Notes: generated by a model from the letters alone, not told the origin. A DNA stretch of 27,485 nucleotides from JASMHC01 sp964453855 (GCA_964453855.1 CAYVRN010000040.1:1-27485); one strand, 5' to 3'. Shown: positions 15,522 through 23,342, counted from the stretch's first letter. Made by a program: numbers and translations.

Positions 15522-15544
15522 CAGGCCACCGGACGGGTGGCCTG
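15522..15544 (+). promoter_or_regulatory. Perfect hairpin in the tig 5' leader
   Basis: CAGGCCACC and GGTGGCCTG form a perfect 9-bp stem with a 5-base loop, beginning about 8 bases after the predicted transcription start and ending 20 bases before the tig ATG. There is no T-tract, so it is not a terminator. It may protect the 5' end or tune translation. Confidence 0.45.
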
Positions 15545-15564
15545 TCAGCCTATGCGAGGAAAAT

Positions 15565-16896
15565 ATGCAAGTCACCGAGACCCTGAACGAAGGCCTCAAG
15601 CGCGGTTATGCGATCACCGTAACTGCCGCCGAGCTGGACGCAAAAGTTAACGCCAAATTGGAAGAGGCCCGCCCTGACATTGAAATGAAGGGTTTCCGCA
15701 AGGGTAAAGTTCCGATGAGCCTGCTGAAAAAGCAGTTCGGACCGCGCGTTTTGGGTGAAGCCATGCAGGAATCCATCGACGGCGCAATGGGTGAGCACTT
15801 TGAACAGTCGGGCGACCGTCCGGCGGGTCAGCCCGAGGTCAAGATGACCAACGAGGACTGGAAAGAAGGCGACGACGTCAATGTCGAGATGACCTACGAA
15901 GCGCTGCCGGAAATTCCGGACGTCGATCTGAAGTCGATCGAGCTTGAGCGTATGGTTGTAAAAGCCGACGACGCAGCCGTGACCGAAGCACTGGAAAACC
16001 TGGCCGAAACCGCGCAGGATTTCAAAGATCGTCGTAAAGGCTCGAAAGCAAAGGACGGTGATCAGGTTGTCATCGACTTCGTTGGTAAAATCGACGGCGA
16101 AGCCTTTGATGGAGGTTCGGCAGAAGATTACCCGCTGGTTCTGGGCTCGAACAGCTTCATCCCTGGTTTCGAAGAGCAGCTGGTTGGCGTAAAAGCCGAA
16201 GAAGAAAAAGACGTGACCGTCAGCTTCCCCGAAGACTATCAGGCGGATAACCTGGCGGGTAAAGAAGCCGTCTTCACCTGCACCGTGAAAGCCGTGAAAG
16301 AGCCGACGGCGGCCGAGATCAATGATGATCTTGCAACTCGCTATGGCGCCGAGAACCTGGACGGTCTGAAAGCGCAGATCGTTGAGCGTCTTGAGCAGGA
16401 ATACACAGGTGCCGCACGCGCCATCACTAAGCGCGCGCTTCTGGACAAACTGGACACTATGGTGTCGTTCGACCTGCCGCCTTCGCTGGTTGAAGCAGAG
16501 GCCAGCCAGATCGCCCACCAGCTGTGGCACGAAGAAAACCCCGAGGTGCACGATCACAACCACGGTGAGATCGAAGCAACCGAAGAGCACACCAAACTGG
16601 CAGAGCGTCGCGTACGTCTGGGCCTGTTGCTGGCAGAGCTTGGCCAGCGTGCCGAGGTTGAAGTGACAGACGCTGAAATGACCCAGGCGATCATGCAGCA
16701 AGCCCGTCAGTATCCAGGGCAAGAACGTCAGTTCTTCGAATTCGTTCAGCAGAACCAGCAGATGCAGCAGCAGCTGCGCGCGCCTATCTTCGAAGACAAA
16801 GTTGTTGATTACGTTTTCGAACTAGCAACTGTGACAGACAAGGAAGCGTCGAAAGACGATCTTCAGAAAGCTGTTGAAGCGCTAGAAGAAGAATAA
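15565..16896 (+). CDS. tig: Trigger factor (ribosome-bound chaperone, peptidyl-prolyl isomerase)
   Basis: A 443-residue chaperone that binds ribosomal protein L23 at the exit tunnel and shields nascent chains. The N-terminal ribosome-binding tail has the signature GFRKGKVPMSLLKKQFG (about 41-57). The FKBP-type isomerase domain spans about 165-245 (DQVVIDFVGKIDGEAFDGG, FIPGFEEQLVG), followed by the long helical C-terminal arm with Gln-rich QQNQQMQQQLRAP. GAGGAAAAT precedes the ATG. The gene has its own promoter and terminator. Codon use is strongly biased, as expected for an abundant protein. Confidence 0.97.
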   Translation: MQVTETLNEGLKRGYAITVTAAELDAKVNAKLEEARPDIEMKGFRKGKVPMSLLKKQFGPRVLGEAMQESIDGAMGEHFEQSGDRPAGQPEVKMTNEDWKEGDDVNVEMTYEALPEIPDVDLKSIELERMVVKADDAAVTEALENLAETAQDFKDRRKGSKAKDGDQVVIDFVGKIDGEAFDGGSAEDYPLVLGSNSFIPGFEEQLVGVKAEEEKDVTVSFPEDYQADNLAGKEAVFTCTVKAVKEPTAAEINDDLATRYGAENLDGLKAQIVERLEQEYTGAARAITKRALLDKLDTMVSFDLPPSLVEAEASQIAHQLWHEENPEVHDHNHGEIEATEEHTKLAERRVRLGLLLAELGQRAEVEVTDAEMTQAIMQQARQYPGQERQFFEFVQQNQQMQQQLRAPIFEDKVVDYVFELATVTDKEASKDDLQKAVEALEEE

Positions 16897-16916
16897 TCTT
16901 CAAAGATTTCTTTTAG

Positions 16917-16945
16917 AAAAAGCCGGCCTTTGGGTCGGCTTTTTT
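16917..16945 (+). terminator. Intrinsic terminator after tig
   Basis: AAAAAGCCGGCC and the opposing GGTCGGCTTTTTT pair through a GC-rich 7-bp core with one G-U pair plus A/T extension, followed by a run of six T. It is 20 bases past the tig stop codon. Confidence 0.85.
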
Positions 16946-17034
16946 CGTTATGGGACTGCGCGCAATCGCGCATTGCCCTTCATTGGGTAAAGTACCACTC
17001 TGATTAGAAGAAAAAAAACAAAGAGGGCTTTCAG

Positions 17035-17508
17035 ATGAAATTACCATTCCTAGTGGTGAGCGTTTTTGGCTTGATGGCCGCGGCAGGTGTTTCGGCTTGC
17101 CCAAACACAAATCTCTATGGAGACAGCTACGAACTTAGTGGGTCAGACATGTATAACCCGCAATCTGTTTCTGTCGTTGCGGGCGGGGATCAGCAAATCG
17201 CTAACTGCGGTATCAATTTCGGCTCTGATAAGGGCACTGGATTTGTCACTGTTGAGCCAGACTTTTCGCTAAGCCTGAGCGGCATGCAGAACTACAAGCT
17301 GGCGATCTCGGTTGTCAGTGATTGTGACGCGATTCTGTTGATCAACACGGGCGCGGTGAACTGGTATTATGACGATGATGATAACGGAAACTATGATCCG
17401 ATAATCACGCTAACACGGCCCTCGAACGGATGGTTGGATATCTGGGTGGGAACCCACGACGGTCAGTTGTGTGACGCAGTTTTGACGCTTGAAACCTTTA
17501 AACGGTAA
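17035..17508 (+). CDS. Secreted or lipid-anchored Asp-rich protein of unknown function
   Basis: A 157-residue protein with a hydrophobic N-terminal signal (LPFLVVSVFGLMAAAGVSA) ending before Cys22. VSAC can be read as a lipobox (lipoprotein) or as an ordinary signal-peptidase I site. The mature part is beta-rich, with four cysteines (22, 58, 97, 146) that could form two disulfides. An acidic loop, WYYDDDDNGNYDP (110-122), is followed by a strand pattern (ITLTRPSNGWLDIWVG) resembling pre-peptidase C-terminal-type sandwich domains and possible Ca2+ sites. I recognise no named family. It stands alone after the tig terminator, with GAGGG before the ATG. Confidence 0.75.
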   Translation: MKLPFLVVSVFGLMAAAGVSACPNTNLYGDSYELSGSDMYNPQSVSVVAGGDQQIANCGINFGSDKGTGFVTVEPDFSLSLSGMQNYKLAISVVSDCDAILLINTGAVNWYYDDDDNGNYDPIITLTRPSNGWLDIWVGTHDGQLCDAVLTLETFKR

Positions 17509-17544
17509 ACTGTTTTGGGGGATGGGATTAGAAACCCCATGCCG

Positions 17545-18650
17545 TTAAATTCGGGTAACGCCGTTGGAATGGAAAAAGTCCAAAACCTCGTCCGTTAGCA
17601 TGCCCTTGCCCGCTGCGTTCTGAGGCAGATCGAACCCGCCGCCTGTGTTGATCTCGATAACGACGGTACCCTTGTCTGTGATTGCGATATCCAGAGATTG
17701 ATATTTCACCGGCGTGAACAAGCGTGCCGCACGAGTCGCTGTTTCTAGCAAAGCATCCCAATGGGGCAGTTTCTGGCCAATTAGCTGAGTGCCGATCCGG
17801 GTGGGCATCGAGCCGTTTCATCTCCATGCCGTCTTTGACGGTGATGTTCAGAATTTCGCCGGTCTTTGGATCAATGTTACTGCACACGTTTCCAGACCGC
17901 CAAAACGCATCGGCAATATTGCCTCCTCCTGGCATTTTGATCACGGCATTCGGAAAAAAACATCGTTGTCGCGCACCATCGAGACCATGCGAACGGTCGC
18001 AGTGGCCGAGCACACCTGATCCAGCATCGAATGATTATTTACAATGCGTTGAAGAACGTAAGCCGTTTTGCCCAACATGTTCTCAAAAAAATCGCCATAG
18101 CTGACCGCACCGATGGTTTTCAAGTAAACATTGCTTTCGTCGGCACCCTCAATATGAAACGCACCAAAGCTGCAGATGCCACGAAGGACTTTTCCGAACA
18201 GGGGTAGCTCGGCTTGGGTCAGAAACTCTTTTAGCGCCTCAACCGAGCTTAGTTTAGGCATATCCCCGAAACCGCGTTGAGATCGGTCAATCACGGCAAC
18301 GGTTTCTGGAACAGCAACACCGCCCATGGCCATCGTTTTATCGGCCAAGAATTTATCTTCGGTCAAAGCATCCCAAGTGCGATCGCAGGTATCCGCGACA
18401 ATGGGCCAGTGCAGCGTGTTCGAGATAAAACGAGAGATGTCTTCGGGGCTGTGACGTTCATCATAAAGCTCCCAAGCAACATATTCCGGCATCTGGATTT
18501 TGCGAGTACTGCGGTGAAGCTTCCAGAACTCCAGCGCAATTTTCCGGCGGACTTGCCGCTTTTCTGCGCGGCTAAGCGCATGTAGTCAGCCGTGTTGAAG
18601 TTCGAAACCGATTTTGTCTGGATGTCGGTTATTTCCGCAGTATTTGCCAT
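17545..18650 (-). pseudogene. Sugar-transfer-type ATP-grasp protein gene with three frameshifts
   Basis: Four consecutive minus-strand reading frames together rebuild one ATP-grasp protein of about 368 residues. The start is MANTAEITD (ATG 18650). After GKSAGK the frame shifts near 18540-18543, where one A is missing from an A4 run on the coding strand. It continues through MPEYVAWELYDERHSPEDIS and LFGKVLRGICSFGAFHI. It shifts again at a T7 run (17954-17960, one base short) into NAVIKMPGGGNIADAFW, and a third time near 17800 after LDAHPD into the C-terminal VVIEINTGGGFDLPQ motif typical of PF14397-like proteins. The third site is not a homopolymer. All neighbouring genes are intact, so decay is more likely than poor sequence, but read errors cannot be excluded at the first two sites. 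Confidence 0.8.
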
Positions 18651-18740
18651 TGTTTCGCCTTTTAGGATCAACTGTTCACTAAACGGATACAATCAAGATA
18701 AGGCGAGATTTGCATTCAAATGTGGCAAATTTTGGGAAAA

Positions 18741-18772
18741 TGAAAAAGCCGCGCAGGTGGGCTGCGCGGCTT
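18741..18772 (-). terminator. Intrinsic terminator after rplI
   Basis: AAGCCGCGCAG and CTGCGCGGCTT form a perfect 11-bp stem (18746-18756 and 18762-18772) with a 5-base loop. On the minus strand it is followed by TTTC, ending the rpsF-rpsR-rplI transcript about 20 bases past the rplI stop. Confidence 0.85.
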
Positions 18773-18794
18773 AGCTTCGGAATTGATTGGAAGC

Positions 18795-19394
18795 TTACGC
18801 TTCGTCGGCCGAAGAATCTGCGTCGTCGTCGTCCGAAGCTGCAGAACCGATATCGTCGAACAGTTCGGCGATTTCGTATTCTGCTGCGGCTTCTTCTTCC
18901 GCGGCCAGTTCCTGGATCGATTTACCCGATGCCTGAAGTTCAGCTTCTTCCTGCGAACGAGCAACGTTCAGGTGGATGATTGCTTCTACTTCTGGGTGCA
19001 GGGTGATGTGCACATCGTGCAGACCCAGTTCTTTGATCGGGCGGGCCAGAGCGACCTGCTTGCGATCTACAGTGAAACCACCGGCGGTTGCAGCATCTGC
19101 TGCATCGCGGGTCGAAACTGAACCGTAAAGCGCGCCGGCATCCGATGCCGAGCGAATCACGATGAACTGCTGACCGTTCAAACGATCTGCCAGATCTTCG
19201 GCTTCTTTCTTGGTTTCCAGGTTGTGGGCTTCCAACTGTGCCTTACGAGCTTCGAACGACGCAATGTTGGCGTCCGACGCGGTTTGCGCTTTGCCTTGCG
19301 GCAGAAGGAAGTTGCGTGCGTAGCCCGGCTTAACGTCAACGACGTCGCCCATTTGGCCCAGTTTGGCAACACGCTCAAGAAGGATAACTTGCAT
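18795..19394 (-). CDS. rplI: 50S ribosomal protein L9
   Basis: A 199-residue large-subunit protein that binds 23S rRNA near L1 and helps keep frame. The N-terminal domain begins MQVILLERVAKLGQMGDVV and has GYARNFLLPQGKA, the L9 signature. A charged connecting helix and the C-terminal domain with LHDVHITLHPEV follow. The protein runs about 50 residues beyond the usual length of about 150, with a very acidic tail (ELFDDIGSAASDDDDADSS), a feature I associate with Rhodobacteraceae L9. GGAGA precedes the ATG. Last gene of the rpsF operon. Confidence 0.97.
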   Translation of the reverse strand: MQVILLERVAKLGQMGDVVDVKPGYARNFLLPQGKAQTASDANIASFEARKAQLEAHNLETKKEAEDLADRLNGQQFIVIRSASDAGALYGSVSTRDAADAATAGGFTVDRKQVALARPIKELGLHDVHITLHPEVEAIIHLNVARSQEEAELQASGKSIQELAAEEEAAAEYEIAELFDDIGSAASDDDDADSSADEA

Positions 19395-19406
19395 TGTGCT
19401 TTCTCC

Positions 19407-19634
19407 TTACTTCACAGCGTATGGCAAAAGGGCGAGGAAACGGGCGCGCTTGATAGCACGGGCCAATTCACGCTGTTTCTTTGCCGAAACTGCGGTGATA
19501 CGCGAAGGAACGATCTTGCCACGCTCAGAGATGTAGCGCTGCAGAAGCTTCGTGTCTTTATAGTCGATGGCTGGCGCGTTGTCCCCAGAGAACGGGCACA
19601 CTTTGCGACGGCGGAAAAATGGTTTTGCTGCCAT
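19407..19634 (-). CDS. rpsR: 30S ribosomal protein S18
   Basis: A 75-residue small-subunit protein that sits beside S6 on the platform. The signature is complete: FFRRRKVCPFSG, IDYKDTKLLQRYISERGKI, then PSRITAVSAKKQRELARAIKRAR. It lies between rpsF and rplI on the same strand, 12 bases before rplI and 23 bases after rpsF, with AAGGA upstream of the ATG. Confidence 0.97.
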   Translation of the reverse strand: MAAKPFFRRRKVCPFSGDNAPAIDYKDTKLLQRYISERGKIVPSRITAVSAKKQRELARAIKRARFLALLPYAVK

Positions 19635-19657
19635 GGTTTAGCGTCCTTTTCTAAGGG

Positions 19658-20014
19658 TTACTGACGGCGCTCGCGGCGTTCGCCACGGTCATCACGTTTT
19701 TGCATCTGAACCGACGGACCTTCGGCGTGCTCGTCAACCTTGATGGTCATCACACGCATAACGTCGTCATGCAGGCGCATAAGGCGTTCCATTTCCTGAA
19801 CCGCAGCCGCAGGTGCGTCGGTCTTCAGGAAGGCGTAGTGGCCTTTGCGGTTTTTGTTGATTTTGTAGGCCATCGTTTTGACGCCCCAATACTCGCTTTC
19901 GACGACTTTACCGCCGTTGTCCGCGAGGACGGTGCCAAAATGTTCGACGAGGCCTTCAGCTTGCGCGTTGGACAGGTCCTGACGCGAGATGAATACATGC
20001 TCATATAGCGGCAT
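19658..20014 (-). CDS. rpsF: 30S ribosomal protein S6
   Basis: A 118-residue protein of the 30S platform, partner of S18. It has the typical start MPLYEHVFISRQDLS, the motif YWGVKTMAYKINKNRKGHY and a basic, Arg-rich tail (KRDDRGERRERRQ). I take ATG 20014 because GGAG is 5 bases upstream; the GTG two codons earlier (20020) overlaps this site. First gene of the rpsF-rpsR-rplI operon. Confidence 0.96.
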   Translation of the reverse strand: MPLYEHVFISRQDLSNAQAEGLVEHFGTVLADNGGKVVESEYWGVKTMAYKINKNRKGHYAFLKTDAPAAAVQEMERLMRLHDDVMRVMTIKVDEHAEGPSVQMQKRDDRGERRERRQ

Positions 20015-20121
20015 GTGCACTCCAGTTCACTTTGTGGCGCATTTCAACGAACGGGGCATTCAACCTTCCACCCCCGTCCTCGAGAGACTGCGCAGATTCC
20101 AAACCTGTGGAAGGAAGCGCC

Positions 20122-20149
20122 CTTTTACACTTATGGCCGTTTTGTGCAA
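20122..20149 (-). promoter_or_regulatory. Possible promoter of the rpsF-rpsR-rplI operon
   Basis: On the minus strand TTGCAC (20149-20144), a 16-base spacer and TAAAAG (20127-20122) resemble a housekeeping promoter, followed by GGGCGC as often seen at ribosomal promoters. It lies about 110 bases upstream of rpsF. The -10 element is poor. Confidence 0.4.
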
Positions 20150-20262
20150 GGGGGTTACGTTGGGTCAAGGCAATATCAGATTGCTGCCAAAATTGAGCCT
20201 CATTTGAATGCAACTCTAGCCTGTGTCGGGTGATCTTTGCCCGCGGTTTGCAGGAGGCTGCT

Positions 20263-20610
20263 ATGACAGCAACTGATGTATTTAGTTCCAGGCGCGATGC
20301 CGGAACCGGCTTGGGTCATAAGCGGCAGACCGCTTTCACCTTTGCTGAAACGTCGTCCAGTGCCTTGTTTTTCCTTTTCAGATCCGTTTTGGGCATGATG
20401 TTTATTATGTCCGGGCTTGGTTTGTGGTTTTTACCCGGTGGCGTTGATGTGCCTGAAGTGCGCGTCATGCAGATGGGCGTGACCGCGTTTTTCCTGCTCA
20501 TCGGTTACGCGTTGTTGCGCGGTAATCCCCCCGCGCAGCGTCCGGAATTGCATATCGACTTGATCCGCCGTTCGGTCGAGATTGGCATTCGGGACATGAC
20601 TGTGGTGTAG
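20263..20610 (+). CDS. Inner-membrane protein of unknown function, probably truncated by a frameshift
   Basis: A 115-residue product from ATG 20263 (CAGGAGG upstream). A polar N-terminus (MTATDVFSSRRDAGTG) is followed by two hydrophobic helices (ALFFLFRSVLGMMFIMSGLG and MQMGVTAFFLLIGYALL), then a soluble PELHIDLIRRSVEIGIRDM stretch. The soluble stretch looks like the start of a beta-rich cytoplasmic domain that stops abruptly at TAG 20608-20610. The next frame, at 20616, continues in the same style and has no ribosome-binding site of its own. I think the ancestral protein was one chain of about 175-180 residues. No named family recognised. Confidence 0.6.
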   Translation: MTATDVFSSRRDAGTGLGHKRQTAFTFAETSSSALFFLFRSVLGMMFIMSGLGLWFLPGGVDVPEVRVMQMGVTAFFLLIGYALLRGNPPAQRPELHIDLIRRSVEIGIRDMTVV

Positions 20611-20615
20611 TATCG

Positions 20616-20801
20616 ATGGCGCGATATCAAATGGACGAGCTTTCCGACATTGCCGTCATTGGCACACAGGTTCTGGCTACTGATATTTCTGGCAACGAAG
20701 TTATTTCACTGGAACTTGAATACAACAAGGCGGCGCAGACGCTATGTGAATTCCTTAAAGATTTGCCTCCGTTGGGAAGAACGCAAAACGTTTTTGCATA
20801 A
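20616..20801 (+). pseudogene. C-terminal remnant of the 20263 membrane protein, or a small separate ORF
   Basis: A 61-codon frame starting MARYQMDELSDIAVIGTQVL that begins 5 bases after the stop of the upstream ORF, in another frame and without a Shine-Dalgarno sequence. Its beta-strand pattern (IAVIGTQVLATDISGNEVIS) reads as a natural continuation of the upstream chain: adding one base, or removing two, around 20606-20612 joins the frames. Restart by translational coupling is the alternative. Confidence 0.45.
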
Positions 20802-20818
20802 TCCTATTTGGACTTGGC

Positions 20819-20843
20819 GACGCCTTTCATGATGGAAGGCGTC
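20819..20843 (+). terminator. Hairpin between the split membrane gene and fabD
   Basis: GACGCCTTTCA (20819-20829) and TGGAAGGCGTC (20833-20843) form an 11-bp stem with one G-U pair and a three-base loop. The following CTTCCTGTTG is only weakly T-rich, so termination may be partial. Confidence 0.5.
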
Positions 20844-20850
20844 CTTCCTG

Positions 20851-20879
20851 TTGCACCGACCGAACGGGCGGGGTATCCC
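20851..20879 (+). promoter_or_regulatory. Weak promoter candidate for fabD
   Basis: TTGCAC (20851-20856), a 17-base spacer and TATCCC (20874-20879) lie just after the hairpin at 20819-20843 and 29 bases before the fabD ATG. The -10 element is far from consensus. Confidence 0.3.
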
Positions 20880-20907
20880 GATGGGAACAGATAACAGGAG
20901 GGATCAA

Positions 20908-21840
20908 ATGACCAAAGCCTTCGTATTCCCGGGGCAAGGGGCGCAAAGCATCGGAATGGGTAAAGCCCTGGCTGATGCTTATCCAGCCGCCAAGGCAGTT
21001 TTTGACGAAGTAGATGAAGCTTTGGGCGAAAAACTCTCGGCGCTGATTTGGGAAGGGGATCAAGAGACACTGACACTTACCCAAAACGCGCAGCCGGCCC
21101 TGATGGCAACCTCGCTTGCAGCTATGCGGGCGCTGGAAAGCGAAGGGGTCACGATTAAAGCGGCCTCTTACGTGGCAGGGCATTCTCTGGGTGAATATTC
21201 GGCTTTGGCTGCTGCAGGGGCGCTAAGTGTCTCAGATGCGGCACGCTTGCTGCGGACCCGTGGCGAGGCTATGCAAAAAGCGGTTCCTGTCGGTGTCGGG
21301 GCTATGGCCGCATTGCTGGGACTGGATTTTGAAGCGGCGACTGCTGTGGCCCAAGAGGCTGCGATGGGCGAAGTTTGTCAGGCGGCAAACGACAATGACC
21401 CCGGTCAGGTTGTGGTTTCGGGTCATGTAGATGCCGTAAACCGCGCCGTCGCGCTTGCCAAAGACAAGGGCGCCAAGCGTGCCGTTCTGCTGCCTGTCAG
21501 TGCACCTTTCCACTGTGCATTGATGGAACCCGCGGCCGAGGTTATGGCGCAAGCTTTAGAACAAGTGGACATCAACCGTCCCGCCGTACCAGTTGTCGCC
21601 AATGTCGTAGCCGAGGGCATCACCGATCCTGCGACCATCAGATCATTGTTGGTTCAGCAAGTTACCGGAAGCGTTCGCTGGCGCGAATCCGTGCAATGGA
21701 TGGCCGAGAATGGAGTCACTGAAATCTGGGAAATTGGCGCGGGAAAAGCGTTGTCAGGAATGGTGCGTCGCATCGAGCGATCAATCGCATGTGCGGCAAT
21801 CGGAACGCCGGATGACATTAAAAAGGCCTTAGAGGGCTAA
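20908..21840 (+). CDS. fabD: Malonyl-CoA:ACP transacylase
   Basis: A 310-residue enzyme that loads malonyl onto ACP for type II fatty acid synthesis. The oxyanion motif GQGAQ is at 9-13, the nucleophile Ser93 is in GHSLGEY, the malonyl-binding Arg118 is in LLRTRGEAMQ, and the catalytic His202 is in SAPFHCALM. AGGAGGG lies 7 bases before ATG 20908; an in-frame start further upstream (20851) lacks such a site and would add residues not usual for FabD. It is the first gene of the fab cluster, and a short ORF begins 2 bases after its stop. Confidence 0.96.
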   Translation: MTKAFVFPGQGAQSIGMGKALADAYPAAKAVFDEVDEALGEKLSALIWEGDQETLTLTQNAQPALMATSLAAMRALESEGVTIKAASYVAGHSLGEYSALAAAGALSVSDAARLLRTRGEAMQKAVPVGVGAMAALLGLDFEAATAVAQEAAMGEVCQAANDNDPGQVVVSGHVDAVNRAVALAKDKGAKRAVLLPVSAPFHCALMEPAAEVMAQALEQVDINRPAVPVVANVVAEGITDPATIRSLLVQQVTGSVRWRESVQWMAENGVTEIWEIGAGKALSGMVRRIERSIACAAIGTPDDIKKALEG

Positions 21841-21842
21841 GA

Positions 21843-22151
21843 ATGACAAAGGTTTTGGAACTGCGCCGCTTGTCGGATGACTTGGTGTATAGATTCCATT
21901 ATGTCACGCAAAATGAGGGGTACTCGTACCAGCGCGAGGATCAAGAGGTTTTCCTTTCTTGGCGCCAAGACTTCGGATGGGGAGCTTGGGATGGTGATGT
22001 TCTTCACGGAAGGCCATGGGACGTTCCCTATTCTCAACAGACAAAAGATGCACCGCCTGAGGGGCTTTGGGTATCGCAGAAGGGTATTAAATCTTATTGT
22101 TACAATCTGGTTCATGTGAACCGATCAAAAACTGGAGAAGTTCATGTTTGA
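21843..22151 (+). CDS. Uncharacterised 102-residue protein between fabD and fabG
   Basis: The ORF starts 2 bases after the fabD stop, uses an AGAGGG site inside the end of fabD, and overlaps the fabG start by 8 bases, so it is wired into the fab operon by translational coupling on both sides. The product is soluble and rich in aromatics (five Trp, six Tyr), with FLSWRQDFGWGAWDGDV and GLWVSQKGIKSYCYNLVHV. There is no signal peptide or membrane helix. I do not recognise a family. Most fab clusters I know go directly from fabD to fabG, so this is an insertion. The coupling and codon use support a real gene. Confidence 0.6.
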   Translation: MTKVLELRRLSDDLVYRFHYVTQNEGYSYQREDQEVFLSWRQDFGWGAWDGDVLHGRPWDVPYSQQTKDAPPEGLWVSQKGIKSYCYNLVHVNRSKTGEVHV

Positions 22152-22881
22152 TCTAACAGGTAAAAAAGCGCTGGTGACCGGCGCGTCGGGCGGTATAGGC
22201 GGAGAAATCGCGAAAACGTTGCATGCAGCAGGGGCCACCGTCGGCCTATCAGGCACGCGCACCGAGCCGTTAGAGGCTTTGGCCGCTGAATTGGGTGATC
22301 GCGCTTATGTTTTGCCCTGTAACCTAAGTGATCCTGAAGCCGTAGATGCGCTGCCCAAGCAAGCCATTGAAGCTATGGGCGGGGTGGATATTCTGGTCAA
22401 TAACGCCGGTATCACCCGCGACCAGATTTTTATGCGCATGTCGGATGAAGAGTGGCAGAGCGTGATTGATGTCAATCTGACCTCGACCATGCGTTTGTGT
22501 CGCGGTGTCATGCGTCCTATGATGAAAGCCCGCTGGGGCCGCATCATCAACATCTCGTCGATCGTTGGTGCAACAGGTAACCCCGGTCAGGTGAACTATG
22601 CTGCGTCCAAGGCAGGTATGGTCGGTCTGACCAAATCTATCGCCTACGAAGTCGCTAGCCGAGGGATCACAGCGAACGCTGTAGCGCCAGGTTTTATCGC
22701 CACTGCAATGACCGACAAGCTGACCGACGACCAGAAAGCGGCCATCAACGGGAAAATCCCAGCCGCCCGCATGGGAACCCCGGAAGAGATAGCAGCAGCG
22801 GTTCTATTTCTTGCCAGCCCTGAAGCAGGATATGTCACTGGAGCGACCTTGCATGTGAACGGCGGAATGGCCATGCTGTAA
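22144..22881 (+). CDS. fabG: 3-oxoacyl-ACP reductase
   Basis: A 245-residue NADPH-dependent short-chain dehydrogenase that reduces 3-oxoacyl-ACP. The cofactor motif TGASGGIG (12-19) and NNAG (86-89) are present, with Asn111 and the catalytic Ser139, Tyr152 and Lys156 in NYAASKAG. The N-terminus MFDLTGKKALVTG and the end VTGATLHVNGGMAML are those of FabG. GGAG precedes the ATG, which overlaps the end of the small ORF by 8 bases. Confidence 0.96.
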   Translation: MFDLTGKKALVTGASGGIGGEIAKTLHAAGATVGLSGTRTEPLEALAAELGDRAYVLPCNLSDPEAVDALPKQAIEAMGGVDILVNNAGITRDQIFMRMSDEEWQSVIDVNLTSTMRLCRGVMRPMMKARWGRIINISSIVGATGNPGQVNYAASKAGMVGLTKSIAYEVASRGITANAVAPGFIATAMTDKLTDDQKAAINGKIPAARMGTPEEIAAAVLFLASPEAGYVTGATLHVNGGMAML

Positions 22882-22909
22882 TTGCAGGGGCGCTTTGCTC
22901 TGAAAGCAT

Positions 22910-22937
22910 TTGCCAAGGTTGCAACTTGTGCTATAGG
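22910..22937 (+). promoter_or_regulatory. Predicted acpP promoter
   Basis: TTGCCA (22910-22915), a 16-base spacer and TATAGG (22932-22937) lie in the 203-base fabG-acpP gap, leaving a leader of about 140 bases before the acpP ATG. A separate promoter fits the high demand for acyl carrier protein. Confidence 0.5.
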
Positions 22938-23084
22938 CGGCGCAGCTTTCAGCCGATGGCTAAAATCATCGGTGCTTCCGCTTGACGCGGGGTCCCAAGC
23001 CGCCCTATTGGGCAAAAAGAAATCGCCGTCCCAATGGGGAGAGGGCAAAAACGAACCATAAGGTTCATGTAAGAGGAAGAAAAC

Positions 23085-23318
23085 ATGAGCGACGTCGCAG
23101 ATCGTGTAAAGAAAATCGTTGTTGAGCACCTGGGTGTTGAAGAAGACAAAGTTGTTGAGAACGCTTCGTTCATCGACGATCTGGGCGCAGACAGCCTGGA
23201 CACTGTTGAGCTGGTTATGGCTTTTGAAGAAGAGTTCGGTATCGAAATTCCTGACGACGCGGCTGAAACCATTCAGACCTTTGGCGACGCGGTGAAGTTC
23301 ATCTCTGAAGCTTCCTAA
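23085..23318 (+). CDS. acpP: Acyl carrier protein
   Basis: A 77-residue acidic carrier of fatty acid synthesis. The phosphopantetheine attachment site is Ser37 in LGADSLDTVELVMAFEEEF. The four-helix pattern and the length are standard. AGAGGAAG precedes the ATG. It has its own predicted promoter and a strong terminator, in line with high separate expression. Confidence 0.98.
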   Translation: MSDVADRVKKIVVEHLGVEEDKVVENASFIDDLGADSLDTVELVMAFEEEFGIEIPDDAAETIQTFGDAVKFISEAS

Positions 23319-23342
23319 GTTTTCATCCGGATATTCGGATTG

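Noticed and set aside
15550..16722. 390-codon minus-strand open frame opposite trigger factor
   Set aside because: It is the antisense shadow of tig, whose motifs, promoter and terminator are clear; the antisense product has odd composition (Phe/His/Val rich) and no ribosome site.
17521..17543. Weak inverted repeat (ATGGG/CCCAT) between the secreted protein gene and the ATP-grasp pseudogene
   Set aside because: Only 5 bp and no T-tract on either strand, too weak to call a terminator.
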